Positions 44,841-56,162 of a stretch of 64,000 nucleotides of DNA are shown here, one piece after another; positions within the stretch are counted from its first letter, which is position 1; every line of letters starts with the position of its first letter. A program made the position numbers and the translations under genes. The notes beneath the pieces were generated by a model. The model had not been told where the DNA came from and ran no database searches. It worked only from the letters and a program-made list of their open reading frames with translations. Source of the DNA: Gnetum montanum (lineage: Eukaryota > Streptophyta > Gnetopsida > Gnetales > Gnetaceae); assembly GCA_015680685.1 (NCBI GenBank), contig MNCI01000106.1, positions 8,891 through 72,890 of the forward strand, in the 5' to 3' direction.

Positions 44841-45950
44841 ATGTCGTGCTGCGGAGGACACTGCGGCTGCGGAGCTAACTGCAACTGCGGCAATGGCTGC
44901 GGAGGGTAACGTCTTGTCTCCTTGCAATCTGTGTTTAAACTTCCAACTAATTTTACGGCCACGCCGTCTTTTTCCCGACCAGTTTCTTGTTTTTTCGTTC
45001 ATTATTATGTTTTAGGAAACTTTCGGTTGTTTATCGTGCTCTTCTAAACGATTCCTTGCTTCGAATACTCTTCTTCTGTTTCTCGGAATTCGCTTAGGTA
45101 AGTTTCCGCAGAAGCCGAAGGGAGGAAATTTGTGCATGAATTGCTTCATCTCTTTGTTTTCCTCCGTTTTACGTAATCATTATTATTATTATTATTTTTT
45201 CATGTTTCCTCTGTTTCAAACTTTCTTCTTCGAGGACGTTCATTGTTCCTGAAGGATGAGTAAGGGGATAGGAGTCTTGAAGGAGATCAGCTGAATCTTT
45301 TTAGTTTGTGAAATCGGTTTCTGTCGGCGAGATTTAGATTTTGAGAGGTTTGCATGGATATAATCAATTTGTCCTTTTTGCCAAATCCTTCACTTCGGAC
45401 GTAAAGCAACGTTTCAGAAATAAGACGGAAATCATCTCTTGAAATGTTTGCTTTTGCTACGTTTCAAGATTTAATTTCCTCTGTTTGCACTGTATACTCT
45501 TTTACTCCGTATCTGATCGAACTTTAAAAAAAAACACGGACCTATTTTATATGCATCTTCTAGGCCATCTCTCCGTACTGCACTTTGCTTTTCGCTTTTT
45601 ACGTTTTACAGATCTCGTAGATTTCTTTAATGCTGATGAACTGTCTATGATGGAAAAATTGTGAAGGTGCAAGAAGTTTGCGGACCTGTCCTTCGAGGAA
45701 AGTATCGTCGCCGTTCCGCTGCTGGCTTCATCGGCATCCGACATGATGTGAGATTGTCGCATAGATTTATAGAATAAGCTTTCTTTTCTCTTTGCATCAG
45801 AAAAGTCTTAACGAAATTCGGTTTTTGCACCGATTAAGCAGGTTCGAAGAGAATGGAACTGTCGCAGGAGAAAATGGTGGCTGCTCTTGTGGCTCCGGCT
45901 GCAAATGTGGGGCCAACTGCAGCTGCACTGCCTGCAGCTGCTGCAAATGA
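44841..45950 (+). CDS. Metallothionein, type-2-like, three exons, 84 residues
   Basis: Exons: 44841-44905, 45667-45747 and 45842-45950, with GT-AG introns (44906-45666 and 45748-45841); all three join in frame. Metallothioneins bind Zn, Cu and Cd through cysteine thiolates in the cytosol and buffer metals and redox stress. The N-terminal domain MSCCGGHCGCGANCNCGNGC followed by GGC has 8 Cys in the type 2 pattern. A Cys-free linker of about 40 residues follows. The C-terminal domain CSCGSGCKCGANCSC then TACSCCK has 9 Cys, whereas angiosperm type 2 proteins usually have 6. Its intact frame amid decayed repeats supports a working host gene. The type assignment is from the N-terminal domain; the extra C-terminal cysteines could mean a lineage-specific type. 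Confidence 0.93.
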
Positions 45951-46190
45951 ATTATCCCATTTCTACCGAAGTAAACAGAGTATTTGAGTCATGATGTAAT
46001 GCCCTATTATCGTAGCTAAATAAGACAGGCAGGACACTGTTCGCAAACCCGTCCTTCCATGTGTTTATCGTTGAGTTAAGTATTAGTGTTTCAGAATTGG
46101 AACGTTTGTCCTCAGGTATGAGGCCAAACGTTCTTCCAGTGTGATATTTTTGAAGAACCAACCTTTATTTTGATGTTGCGCTCAATACTT
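45951..46190 (+). other. Probable 3' untranslated region of the metallothionein gene
   Basis: No further frame. AATAAG lies near 46018 and other A/T-rich signals toward 46190. The exact poly(A) site is not determined. Confidence 0.4.
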
Positions 46191-46315
46191 ATTAAAATAC
46201 GTTGAAAAAAGGCAATCTAATTAGAACTTTATACTTAATATTATTTATTAGAATCAATCTTATAATCTAAAGTTTTCAAAATCAAGTCTTACCATAGGTT
46301 AACATTTCATTGTTA

Positions 46316-46465
46316 GCCATTTAGTTTTGGTTTTAATAACCCCTTTATATACTAATACTTTGTATCATCCATAGCTTGCATATTTTTTAAGCCATTTAGT
46401 TTTGGTTTTAATAACCCCTTTATATACTAATACTTTGTATCATCCATAGCTTGCATATTTTTTAA
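46316..46465 (+). repeat. Perfect 75-bp tandem duplication downstream of the metallothionein gene
   Basis: 46316-46390 and 46391-46465 are identical, each running from GCCATTTAGTTTTGG to CATATTTTTTAA. Identity of both copies means a very recent duplication or an assembly effect. The rest of 46190-46677 is AT-rich without a gene. Confidence 0.95.
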
Positions 46466-46677
46466 ATTGCAAGAAGTCTTGAATCATAGTAGATTCATCG
46501 CTAGTTGCAATTAATTTATCAAAGGTTAGAGAGAATAAATAGTATTAATTGAGATGTAGCAAGTAATAGTTAGTTAAAAAAACAAAACTACTAATTATAA
46601 GGAAAAGGAAAAAAGATTTAAAGATATAACTACAACAAAAACAACTAGATGTAAGAAAAAAGAAATGGGAAAGAAAG

Positions 46678-47445
46678 TGATGAAGCATGCCATGTCAAAT
46701 ATCCAATGTTGCGAGATATACATCGACCTATAAATATAGTGCTTGGGCACACGGTTTGAAAGAAGTTTTTCAAAGTTTTTTCAATGAGAGTAGCGAAGCT
46801 CTTGCAGTTTGTTTTATCCAAAGTTAGAATATTTTTTGAGTGCCTGCAATAGGAGTCTAGGTGTGTATGGATCTTTGTTCGAACATTGATGTACTTGAGT
46901 GCAGCAGTGTGATGGAAATAAAAATGAACTCTTTTGACAATCCTTGCAACACTGAGAATAGATTAATGTTTCCTTCAATGCACTTTACTTTAATGCATTT
47001 CAATTAAGCAATTAATTTCTAGTTGTTAATGAACACAAGCACAACCACTTCGATCATACATATAATGCTTGGTAACCCAGCAACACTTAACGTTTGGTAG
47101 CCTAGCAATGTTATATGTGTTCAGGATGTGTACAGGAAAGTGGGATGAGTACTTGTGTTAGGCTAGCTAGGTAATAAATGAATTAGATTTTAAATTACTT
47201 TACCTTTCATTCTTATTTAGGCTATTAAATTTATAAAATATAAAATAATAAAAATCACATGCCTCACTCTGGACTAAACCATACGTTACAAAGCTACCAC
47301 TAGTCCAAGTGGGAAGACAACAAACTGCGATCAAGGCATAGTGATCTAGATGCGACAACTAGTCCCATCCACTAAATTCGATTAGATTGTGCATGAACAC
47401 TTGTGATTCGTATGGTTGGGCATAGGGGTACATCGCTACTCATCA
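46678..47445 (+). repeat. 5' LTR of element G (Athila-like), 768 bp
   Basis: It starts TGATGAAGCATGCC and ends CTACTCATCA; TATAAATA is at 46729-46736. The tandem block above the TATA box is shorter than in the other elements. Paired GGTAACCCAGCAAC / GGTAGCCTAGCAATG units lie near 47068-47108. Confidence 0.9.
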
Positions 47446-47468
47446 TTGGTGCCATTGCCGGGGATGAT
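47446..47468 (+). other. Primer-binding site of element G, tRNA-Asp type
   Basis: TTGGTGCCATTGCCGGGGAT. It differs from the tRNA-Asp complement TGGCGCCGTTGCCGGGG at two places, C-to-T and G-to-A, both in former CpG. Confidence 0.85.
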
Positions 47469-47570
47469 GCTAGTTATCTAGATTAGTTATATTATACATG
47501 ATTGTTGTAAAGGTATTAATGATGTATCTTTTAGAAAATATTAAATCACACACACTATAAACCAACAACA

Positions 47571-48570
47571 ATGTCTCTCCCACATGGAAGTGACAATGCA
47601 CTATATATCAAACACATTCATTGGAGAAATAACAAGATATATGATAAAGAAAATTGGAGTGACCAACCTTATGCAGGAATTTCTTATGATCATGATCACC
47701 CTGATGACACTCAAAGACTACATTCACCTAAGGTAAACAATCTTGGAAGGGATGACGTAAGTCCTGGACTAGGGGAGGCCTCAAGGCCTAAGACCTCCTT
47801 GAAACTAAAAAACAATAAATTAAGGGACCCTGAGGAACACCATAGAAGCCATGGAAATCCTTCTAGTTTCTCATCTTTCTCTTCCCCTTCAACGTCTAGT
47901 TCTAACGAAGATGAACATAGGTATGGAGATAAGGCTTCAGTAAAGGGTTGGACTAAAAATAGAAATCGAACCCATAGGAAAAGTTAAAGACATCACCATG
48001 AACATAGACATCATCATCACAATCAAACGAATAGAGTTAAAAATTTTCCTCACAACTTATCTGATGACGATGAACCCTTTTTGGTCATTCAGAGCCTAAT
48101 GCTAATCACAGAGGCCATTAAAATATCTCGCAGGCATCACAGGAGGTTATGATTTAGATCCACAACATCATTTACAAGCCTTCCAGGATGCCTATGCTTT
48201 CTATAACATTGAAAATGGGTGTCAAAAGCTTAAGCTCTTTCCTAGGACACTAATCGATAAAGTTGGAGTGTGGTATAGATTGTTGAGACCAAGTTCAATC
48301 TGACGGTGGTCAATAATGTTGGAACTTTTTAATGAGAAATATCAAACCTATGTGAGAGTATCCACCTGAGGAGACAGATCTAATAATGGAAGCAAGAACA
48401 ACATGAACCCTTGGACATGGCCTTAGATAGATATTATGCCTTATTGAATAAATGCCTAGGCCATGGTTTCTTCGAGGAAAGGTAACTTTTCCACATCATA
48501 GATGGGCTTCATAATCAACACCATAGTTTTGGATTCTTTGGAGCTAATGTGTACGAAAGAGAAAGATAAT
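47571..48570 (+). pseudogene. gag of element G, N-terminal part
   Basis: An open stretch of 138 codons (47571-47987, MSLPHGSDNALYIK...) is Ser/His/Asp-rich. After a stop, RHHHEHRHHHHNQTNRVKNF follows, then the capsid-like region: QAFQDAYAFYNIENGCQKLK near 48177-48236 and a W-S-I-M-L-E-L-F-N-E-K-Y-Q match near 48307-48345. Similarity to this gag ends near 48570. Element G is truncated or interrupted there; no pol of G is seen. Confidence 0.75.
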
Positions 48571-49790
48571 AATCACTAAATAAGGATGTTGTGAGACCAA
48601 GTGGAGCTTCTAGAAGCTAAGCTTAAAGACAACGAAATGATCAAGTACAATCCTCCTTCCCATGCATATTGAAGGAAGAAGAATAAAGCTTTGGAATTCT
48701 AGAGAGCTTTAATAGAATGTAAGAGGCCTACGCTAGCCTTGACATGTTCCATAACAAGCTTAAGGAACTCCACATCAGTATAGGAGAGTTACGGTAGAAA
48801 GCATCAAATAAATAAAAGGTGGTATAAGCAATAGTATTGCTAGTTATTAAAGGAGAATAAAGGATTATATATAGATAAGGAAATAAGGAGTTTGTTCATT
48901 CAACAGATCAAACTAGAGAAATTATTCCATAATTTTTCTAATAGTGTGGTTATAATCACATTGGAAGAACAACAAATAGGCCTATAAGGGGAGCCCATGG
49001 AAGAGGAAGATGAAGATGACATTATTGCTAAGGAGCTTAAAGTCTATGAGGAAGAGTGGGCTAGCATTTTGTCTAAAATCCCAACTCAGCATTCAACAAT
49101 ATAGACACATCCAACCTAAGCTTAGCAGAGATAGAGAAAAGAATTTTGAATTGTATAGAGACATCCAAGGTAACTTTTACATTTTCTAAAGATAGTTTTC
49201 TTTAACTTTATGTAGTGAAAAATGAGACTAACTCTCTTTTGTTTGTCTTGGTATTATATGTAGATCTTGGATAAAGAAACTAGGAATCTACAATAGATTC
49301 AACTCTGATGTACACTGATAGTGATAATAAGGAGGAAGAGGCTATTGGTGGTAAAGAGAAATAAAGATTTTTAAAGTTACATCTAGCATCAATTTTCTAT
49401 GCTTTAGATGTGTTTGATGTAGAGTGCCAATTTTCTATGTGTTAGATGTATTTGATGTAGGGCATCAGTTAGTGTTTTGTAAAAACAATACAAAGTATAA
49501 ATGACATTGGAAATAGCTCATGACATTAATTGTTATGACATTTGCCAATGTAATAATGTTTTTGAAAGAATAAAGTTTTCTACATCATTTCTTGCTGATT
49601 ATTATTGTGTGTTATAATAGTTATAAAAACAAAATAGAACATAGAATGTTATATTATTCCTTACCATTGAACATTGTTAGTTCATAGTAAGTAATAAAGT
49701 TAAAAAAAAACTAGAAACATGAACTTATAACTTGATTTCTAATAGATGCTAATAGATGTCTACCATTTGAAAGAAATAGTAAATAAGAAG
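48571..49790. other. Unresolved sequence between elements G and I
   Basis: Between 48600 and 49100 there are broken frames with an acidic stretch (MEEEDEDDIIAKELKVYEEE near 48998-49057) that may be a decayed retroelement Gag. An imperfect duplication of about 50 bp around ATTTTCTATG(C/T)(T/G)TTAGATGT lies near 49391-49465. No LTR end is recognised. Confidence 0.4.
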
Positions 49791-50166
49791 GTATCTTCAA
49801 ATTTCAAGTGCCCAATGTTATTGTATTGGTGATAAACTGACGAGTAGTAGTACAAGAAGTGTAAGATGAAAGTTCTTCCTTAGTAGCAAAGATATCAAGT
49901 TCTTTGAATCCTAAGCCAATGAACCTAATATTAGAGATAGACTCATTATTTTGATCTATCAAGTCTTTAGTATCAATAGGAGTTTTAATGAGAAAGGAAC
50001 TGTAGTTTTTCCTATAGGTTCAGCTTTAATGTTGGATGGTTTATCACTAAGTTGATAAGGTTATGCCTCATGATCTAAGCAAGAGATACTTGGAATTTGG
50101 ATGTCCACAGGGATGATTATCTTAGGGTCTCAAAGAAGAAAATGTATTTCTTGGTAGATAGGAGAT
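49791..50166 (-). pseudogene. Protease tail of element I, relative of element A, cut by element E
   Basis: On the minus strand from 50166 the frame reads SPIYQEIHFLL-stop-DPKIIIPVDIQ. Element A has SPIHQEIHIPYEGSEIIIHR at the same place (near 13810-13740). Downstream the frame is acidic as in A. The match begins exactly at E's LTR border, so E inserted into the protease gene of an A-type element whose remaining part lies beyond the window. Confidence 0.7.
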
Positions 50167-51057
50167 TGATGAGCGGCTAGGTATCCCTACGCCCAACCAT
50201 ACGAATCACGAGTGTTCACGCGTGACTCGATTGAAATCTGCAGACTATAAGCACTTAACATACACCAGACTTCTAACCAGTGAAACCTTGGGTTAGAATG
50301 GTTGTTGTCATCCTAATCTCACTTGTGAAGCTCTGTTTACGTTGGTTAAGTGAGACTAAGGCTAATGTTTTTTATATCTTTTAATTATCTTTTTGGCGAC
50401 TAATCATTTTGGAAAATAAGGATAGAATATTAATTAATCTAAAATTATCTTAATCTAAATCTTAACTATTCCTAACATAAGTATCCGGTCCCATCTTTTG
50501 AGCACGTTCTGAGCATTTCCTAACACTACTGGGTTACCAGACGTTAAGCGCCGCTGGGCTTACCAAGTGTTTGGATTACGTTCAATATGGTCGTACTTAT
50601 GTCTTTAACGAACTACGAATGGACAATAACGATTGCAATTATAATAATAAAAACATAAATAATCAACAAGTAACTAGTAAAGCATCAACAAGTAATTAAT
50701 AAACCATAAACATGTTAAACTATTAAATGCATGAAATAACTAAGGCCAAATGTTGCAAGGATAGCATGAACAGTACGTCTTTATTTCCGTCACGCCAATG
50801 GGCTTAGATACATCAACGCTTGAATAAAGATCCAATTGCGTTTCATACACCTACTGTAGGCACTTGGAAAATATTCTATCTCTTGCTGGAGCAAATTGCA
50901 AGAGCTTCACTACAACTACTGAAAAGATGCCTAAATGAGGCAGAAGGCCCTCATATTTATAGATCCAGGAAAGGGGGCTACGTAAATGGGGCCACATCGA
51001 CATAGGATGGCTACATTGATGGGCCCGCATGTTACATTGACTTTTGAAACTTCATCA
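50167..51057 (-). repeat. 3' LTR of element E, 891 bp
   Basis: The minus strand starts TGATGAAGTTTC at 51057 and ends GCTCATCA at 50167. TATAAATA is at 50961-50954. Above it are units CATCAATGTAGCCATC, TATGTCGATGTGGCCCC and ATTTACGTAGCCCC. The paired GGTAACCCAGTAG-type units are at 50520-50575. Confidence 0.92.
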
Positions 51058-51072
51058 TACCCCCACGACTGA
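51058..51072 (-). other. Polypurine tract of element E
   Basis: CAGTCGTGGGGGTA on the minus strand lies directly before the LTR. Confidence 0.85.
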
Positions 51073-51300
51073 GCAAAAACTCGTCCTCGAGTTACTTTAC
51101 AATTTGGAAGGTATGGATTCTTATTTACAACACACATAACTTAAACTCATAAATGACACACACATGACACAACATGACTTTACCAAGTGCTTGAGTTATG
51201 GAGGAGGAAAAATTACAAAAATGGTGGTGTTCAGAGACAAAATTGAACACCTCACTAGTCCTCTATGGTGTAGGACGATGTACAAAATCACTAGAGGAGA

Positions 51301-52083
51301 TCACACCATCCCTGGGGGCGGTGGTTCTGACAGACCTTCTCCACCCTTTGGTCCATGTGTTGGTGGCAGCACGGGTGTTGGTAGCCCTGTGGCAGCTACA
51401 ACTTCTGGAGACAGCTGGAAAGCCTCCAAGAGAGCCCTCATTTTTTCTTCTTTGCTTCTGGGGTCGTTCACAGTCCAGGCAGCTTCTCCAATGTGTGCTA
51501 GAACTAGAATTTTCCAAGGGCAAGGTAGCGCCAGAATGAGTTCTTTCAAATTGACAAACCAGGCTGCAAATTGTTTGCGTTCGATATTGAACACTCGGAT
51601 TGATGCTTGCAGTTGCTGGTAGTCACTCATTCTTTGGGCTAGGTCCTCCGCCACGGTACGTTGACCTTCAAAGCTTGTACAAAGGACCTCAAGTTCCATG
51701 TTTGCTGTTGCTAGCTTCTGTTTTGTTACCTTGTGCACCTGGAACTCACCCTCGTATAGAGAATACGAGGTGGCCACTTATTTCTCTAACTCTGACCGCA
51801 GTCTCCCGGCTATGAGCATGGCCAGGTTTTTATACCAAAGGTTGGATAACTTCATGTATTCTGTCATTTCTTCAATTTGCAGCTCCTTTAGGCGAATTTC
51901 CACTTTGTTATAGGCGTTCAATCCATTGAAGATGGATGACCATACATTACCTCCTTCTCGGAGCTGCTGAAGTGCTTGGTTTATTTGGGCTTTAGTGACT
52001 TGAATGTGTTTCTCATTTACCTCATTCTGCAATCCCACTTGGTCCCTGTAATGATTTTTGACTCTTTCAAACTTTAGGGCCTT
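51301..52083 (-). pseudogene. Extra ORF of element E, C-terminal part
   Basis: It continues the coiled coil after solo LTR H and ends with PCPWKILVLAHIGEAAWTVN and a following DPRSKEEKMRALLEAF, then a Pro-rich end with the stop at 51301. Joining the two sides without H and one copy of GTTCT keeps the frame (ISTWKN, then KALKFERV). Breaks: one stop near 51778 and small differences. Otherwise the longest readable copy. Confidence 0.85.
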
Positions 52084-52088
52084 GTTCT
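52084..52088 (+). repeat. Target-site duplication of solo LTR H, left copy (GTTCT)
   Basis: Identical to 54119-54123. Confidence 0.9.
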
Positions 52089-52784
52089 TGTACTATCCGA
52101 AATCGTCGGTCTCCGGCTGGAATGAAACAAAGACCAGGGGATCCCCGGACAAGCATAGAAGACCCTACCTTCGCTTGAGGGCAAGCTGGAATCAACAAAG
52201 GTAGAGCACCTCGAGTGGTCCACACGCAGATATGACAAGGATTTCCCTGAGCGTATACAGATATATTGTACGCTGGGTTATATGTAAACAACGTAACTAA
52301 CGTGAAACTGAGCGTAAACGTACAAGAATGTAAACGATGAGCATGTAAGAATGAATGATAAAAATGTAACTAATCTTAGCAAAAATGTGGCAATGTTATT
52401 GCTTAATGGAAATTACAATGCACCGATCTTAACGCAGTTGTGGATCTAACACAAGGCAGATGAAGAGCCCCGGTGAGTGCAAAAGTTTAACAGCATGTTG
52501 GTTCAGATTGCAGGCACAGCGTAGAGGCTGTATGTTCAGCGTACAGAGTTGAAGTCCAGCGTATAGGATGCAGGGTTCTCAATTTGCTTAGTGTGGTCTG
52601 CCCCGATTTTTGCCAAGATGCTTGCCATTTTCAAACGCCTGATCTGGTCAAAAATCTGGATTTTTATACGGGTTTTGACATTAGACTTGGGTTTGAAAGG
52701 GGATGAGTGGCTGTAAGGTGAGAAAAATTTGGATTGGGAGACAGGTGGTGCGTTGACCGAGTGCAGGATATGTTACAACTGTAC

Positions 52785-53160
52785 AGCGTACAACATGCCA
52801 GCGTACAGGATGCCAGCGTATAGGATGCCAACGTACATGCATGCCAGCGTACAGGATGCCAGCGTATAGCATGCCAGCGTACAGGATGCCAGCGTACAGG
52901 ATGCCAGCGTACATGCATGCTAGCGTATAGGATGCCAGCGTACATGGATGCCAGCGTACAGGATGCCAGCGTATAGCATGCCAGCGTACAACATGCCAGC
53001 GTACATGGATGCCAGCGTATAGCATGCCAGCGTACAACATGCCAGCATACAGGATGCCAGTGTATAGCATGCCACCGTACATGGATGCTAGCATACAGGA
53101 TGCCAGCGTACATGCATGCCAGCGTATAGCATGCCAGCGTACACCAAAAATGTACCCAGC
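52785..53160 (+). repeat. Short tandem array GCCAGCGTACAGGAT in solo LTR H
   Basis: Roughly two dozen units of 14-18 bp alternating between GCCAGCGTACAGGAT, GCCAGCGTATAGCAT, GCCAGCGTACAACAT and GCCAGCGTACATGCAT. Higher-order order is visible, as the same three-unit strings recur. Long open frames on the minus strand here come only from the repeat. Confidence 0.95.
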
Positions 53161-53189
53161 GTATACACATGAAAATGCTTCATTTTAAG

Positions 53190-53900
53190 GTCAAAAATTG
53201 ATTTTTGGGTGCCTGAGAGCTACTGGGGACCCTGGGGAAGGTCTTGTGGGGTCCAGACGCTCAGTTTTGGCATGTTTTGACTCATTTCTGGGGCCCAAAA
53301 GTTTCTCTACGTTGGTTGCACCTTGGGCGTATACGTTGGGCATACAGGAATGAAAGACCATCATTTGGAGCCCAAAATTTGATTTTCAAGTGCCTGAGAG
53401 CCATTTGGGACCTTAGGAAAGGTCCTGGGGGGTCCAGACGCTTGGTTCTGGCATGTTTTGACTCATTTCTGGGGCCCAAAAGTTGCTCGACGCTGGCTGC
53501 ACGTTGGGCGTATACGTTGGGCGTATAGGAATGAAAGACCATCATTTGGAGCTCAAAATTTGATTTTCAAGTGCCTGAGAGCTATTAGGGACCATGGAAA
53601 AGGTCCTGGGGGGTCCAGACGCTCAGTTCTGGTATGTTTTGACTCATTTCTGGGGTCCACAATTTGCTCTACGCTGGCTGCATGCTAGGCCTATACGCTG
53701 GGCGTACAGGAATGAAAGACCATCATTTGGAGCCCAAAATTTGATTTTCAAGTGCCTGAGAGCTGCTGGGGATCCTGGGGAAGGTCCTGGGGGGTCCAAA
53801 TGCTCATTTTTGGCATGTTTTGACTCATTTCTAGGGCCAAAAAGTTGCTCTACGCTGGGCTGTACACTGGACATGTATAGGCCAGCGTACAAGATGCATA
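53190..53900 (+). repeat. 181-bp tandem array, four units, in solo LTR H
   Basis: The word GCCTGAGAG recurs at 53211, 53392, 53573 and 53754, an exact 181-bp period. Each unit also carries TTTTGACTCATTTCT and a CTGGGCGTA(C/T)AGG-type motif related to the short array next door. Confidence 0.95.
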
Positions 53901-54118
53901 CTTAGTGAAAACCAAGTATTTTGAGCTCAAGATTTGCCAAGTTTGATGCCAGGTGTCATTGTAGTCTTCTGTGGATCCCAGGGAACCATTTCTTGTTGAG
54001 TTTGACTCTGTTTGAAGTTGTCTGTGAGGCCCTCAAGCTTCAGTCATGCTGGGGAGCATCATGACTTAGCTCGATTCTTGTTGGAGAAGTACTAAGCTCA
54101 GAATTTTGTGGTGTTTCA

Positions 54119-54123
54119 GTTCT
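54119..54123 (+). repeat. Target-site duplication of solo LTR H, right copy (GTTCT)
   Basis: Identical to 52084-52088. Confidence 0.9.
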
Positions 54124-56162
54124 TCCAAGTGGAAATTTCAATTGTAGACTTTTGTAGCAATGCCTGAACCTCCTCCATTGATAGATTTCGATTCTTAGCA
54201 GCCAACCTTCTCATGATAGTGTTCACTTTGGCTAGCTCCTCCTGTTGTTGGTGGATAAAATCTTTCATGTGTGCGTTCTCTGTACCAACATTGCATAGGC
54301 GATGAACTTCTGCGGTCAGCTGCACATTCTCCTGGCGAACCTCTGCCAAGTCCTTCTCTAAGTGATATGCTTGGGCATTTGCTATGGACATCCTCAACAA
54401 CCTGAAGTTTAAGCTGAAGCTGTTGAAAAGCTTCATCTCTGGTGATTTCGGGGTCGAGGATGGCCAGATCGGCAAGCTGGGCTCTTAATTGGGAAACCTC
54501 TATTGCCAAGCGCTGACAAGCAGCTTGCGCAACTTCTAGTTACCCCTCCAAAACAAGGCTCTTGCCCCTTGCCGATAACAGCTCTGACTGGGTTGTAGTG
54601 ATGTTGTCCGAAAGGTCGAAGACATCCAGAAGTGGTTGCCTAGTTCCTACCAATTGGTCCAATATTTCTTCATGTTGGGCTGCATCCATCTTGCTACGTG
54701 AAGTTCCAGCAGACACCTGTACATCTTGTAGTCCATGGATGTTTGGTACAGGTGCTGCCGATGCATTGAGAGTGGTAGCAATGGTATTAGCAACGACTTT
54801 GGACGCAACCTCTTGTCCTTGGTGCTGCATCACCAGGACCATCGCCCCCTCACCATCCTCCAAGTGTACCGAGAAAGTAGCAACATTCCCTGAGATGTTA
54901 GGGAATAACTGCTGAGTTTTAGTTGATACGTCTCGCACTCTTAGATCTGTTCTAGTTGGAATGGGTGCTCGGGTAGCGGAAAATATCAGCCCTACCCTTT
55001 CAAGCAAGCTGACTGATTGTGCCACTTCCTCCAGGTAGCTCATGGCAGGGCGATAGATCGAAGGATCTTGTCCTCCACCAGTTCTGTCGGATTGCTCTTG
55101 CTGGCTCAAGAGCGTTTTCTGAATCTCATGGAGGTCTTCTGCTGTGTTTTGCGAGCTCAATGACGTTGTTTGTGCAGGTGGTGTAGGTGGTTGCTGCTCT
55201 TCCTTTGTATGCGCGGTGGCAGGAGTTTTGTCTTTCATCATTTCTCACCATGAGGCAATTGGGGTGCACCGAATGATGTCGTTAGAATACCATGCTATCC
55301 CTGCTCGTTTGCATAACTTTCGGATGAGGTAGGGAAAGGGGAGAGCTCGTCTTCCACGTTCGTTCTCAGCGAACCTTTTTTCAATCTCTAGAAACAACAG
55401 CTATGGAAGACTCATGGTAAATTTTCCACTCACGATGGCACATGCACGAGTGGAGAAGGCAGTGGTTTTTCTTGGTCTTACCATTGGATTCAGATGGTAA
55501 GATGCTATCTTTGAATAGACTCTCTCCACGATGGTCAAGGAGCCGAATTCCTTGCGCTCTACCTTGTAGCACTGTTTGATCCATTGCACCTTTACCTTTG
55601 GATCAGCTTGTTTAGGAATTTTCACCATATCTACCCCAGTTTCGGGCAACCCTAGAGCTTGCGCTATTGCTTCTAAAGAGTAAGAGACATATATGTCCTT
55701 GATTCTTACTCTTGACCCTGGCTGCCGATTCATCCAGAAGAGATATGTTTCTCCTAAGTACCACTCACCACTGGTTGTGATGATTGGTCCCATCAAAGAG
55801 TTCTGCAATTGAAGTCTCACATCTTCTAGAGCGTTATCAAGGAATGGTCCAAAATTTAACTCTTGGAGGACCATTCGTTGCACCTCGTGTGGCATGATAG
55901 CATCAAGACAGGCTTCGGTCAATGTGACCTCAAGCCATGGTGCTATCCCAGGAGTCTCATCCCCTAGCGATTGCACGCCAGGAATTTCCTCTTTGGGAAT
56001 TTGGTGGATAGATTCCACGTCAGGTTATTCGCGGAAGGGCCCAGTTGCATGGGAGCCCTCCGCATACTCTAGCGGTTGCATTCCATGACCCCTTCCTGTA
56101 TGTATGCACTTGTCCCTCGGTGACGGTCCTTCGTCCCTTGGGTGGCTCAGTTTGGGTGCCAT
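54119..56162 (-). pseudogene. Extra ORF of element E, N-terminal part
   Basis: It starts ATGGCACCCAAA at 56162 directly after TTATTTTCAG. After a polar 80 residues with a stop, the 205-codon run 56018-55401 carries the globular domain: ELNFGPFLDNALEDV, GEWYLGETYLFWMN and YHLNPMVRPRKTTAF. A second run (55241-54540) has a Gln/Pro linker and NVATFSVHLEDGEGAMVLVM with EEILDQLVGTRQPL. The coiled coil begins about 54500. The globular part resembles the plant transposon protein domain found after pol in Athila-type elements; I judge this from memory of the pattern only. No signal peptide or membrane segment is seen, so a viral-type envelope is unlikely. Confidence 0.83.

Larger units (their letters stand above)
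52089..54118. mobile_element. Solo LTR H, 2030 bp, relative of element A's LTR
   Basis: It starts TGTACTATCCGAAATCGTCG and ends GTGTTTCA, the termini of element A's LTRs (TGTACTGACCGAAGTCGTTG, GTGTTTCA), and is flanked by a perfect 5-bp duplication GTTCT. A single LTR with a duplication is the product of recombination between two LTRs. It contains two arrays (52785-53160 and 53190-53900) that make it longer than A's LTRs. The perfect duplication implies a fairly recent insertion. Confidence 0.93.

Noticed and set aside
44615-45002. Minus-strand frames over the metallothionein promoter and first exon
   Set aside because: They are shadows of the GC-rich first exon; the plus-strand gene has proper splice sites and a known protein pattern.
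52785-53160. Possible CRISPR-like array
   Set aside because: Units are contiguous without spacers, lie inside an LTR, and the DNA is eukaryotic.
52664-53170. Minus-strand frames of 168 and 137 codons rich in RWHPVRWHAIRWH-like repeats
   Set aside because: They are read-through of the 15-bp array of solo LTR H; more than one frame is open and each just repeats the array.
53244-53905. Repeated plus-strand frames of 76-103 codons
   Set aside because: They recur with the 181-bp unit of the LTR and lack any domain; product of a tandem repeat, not genes.
51301-56162. Retrovirus-like envelope gene
   Set aside because: Position after pol is env-like, but I see no signal peptide, membrane span or Cys-rich surface pattern; the protein is mostly coiled coil.
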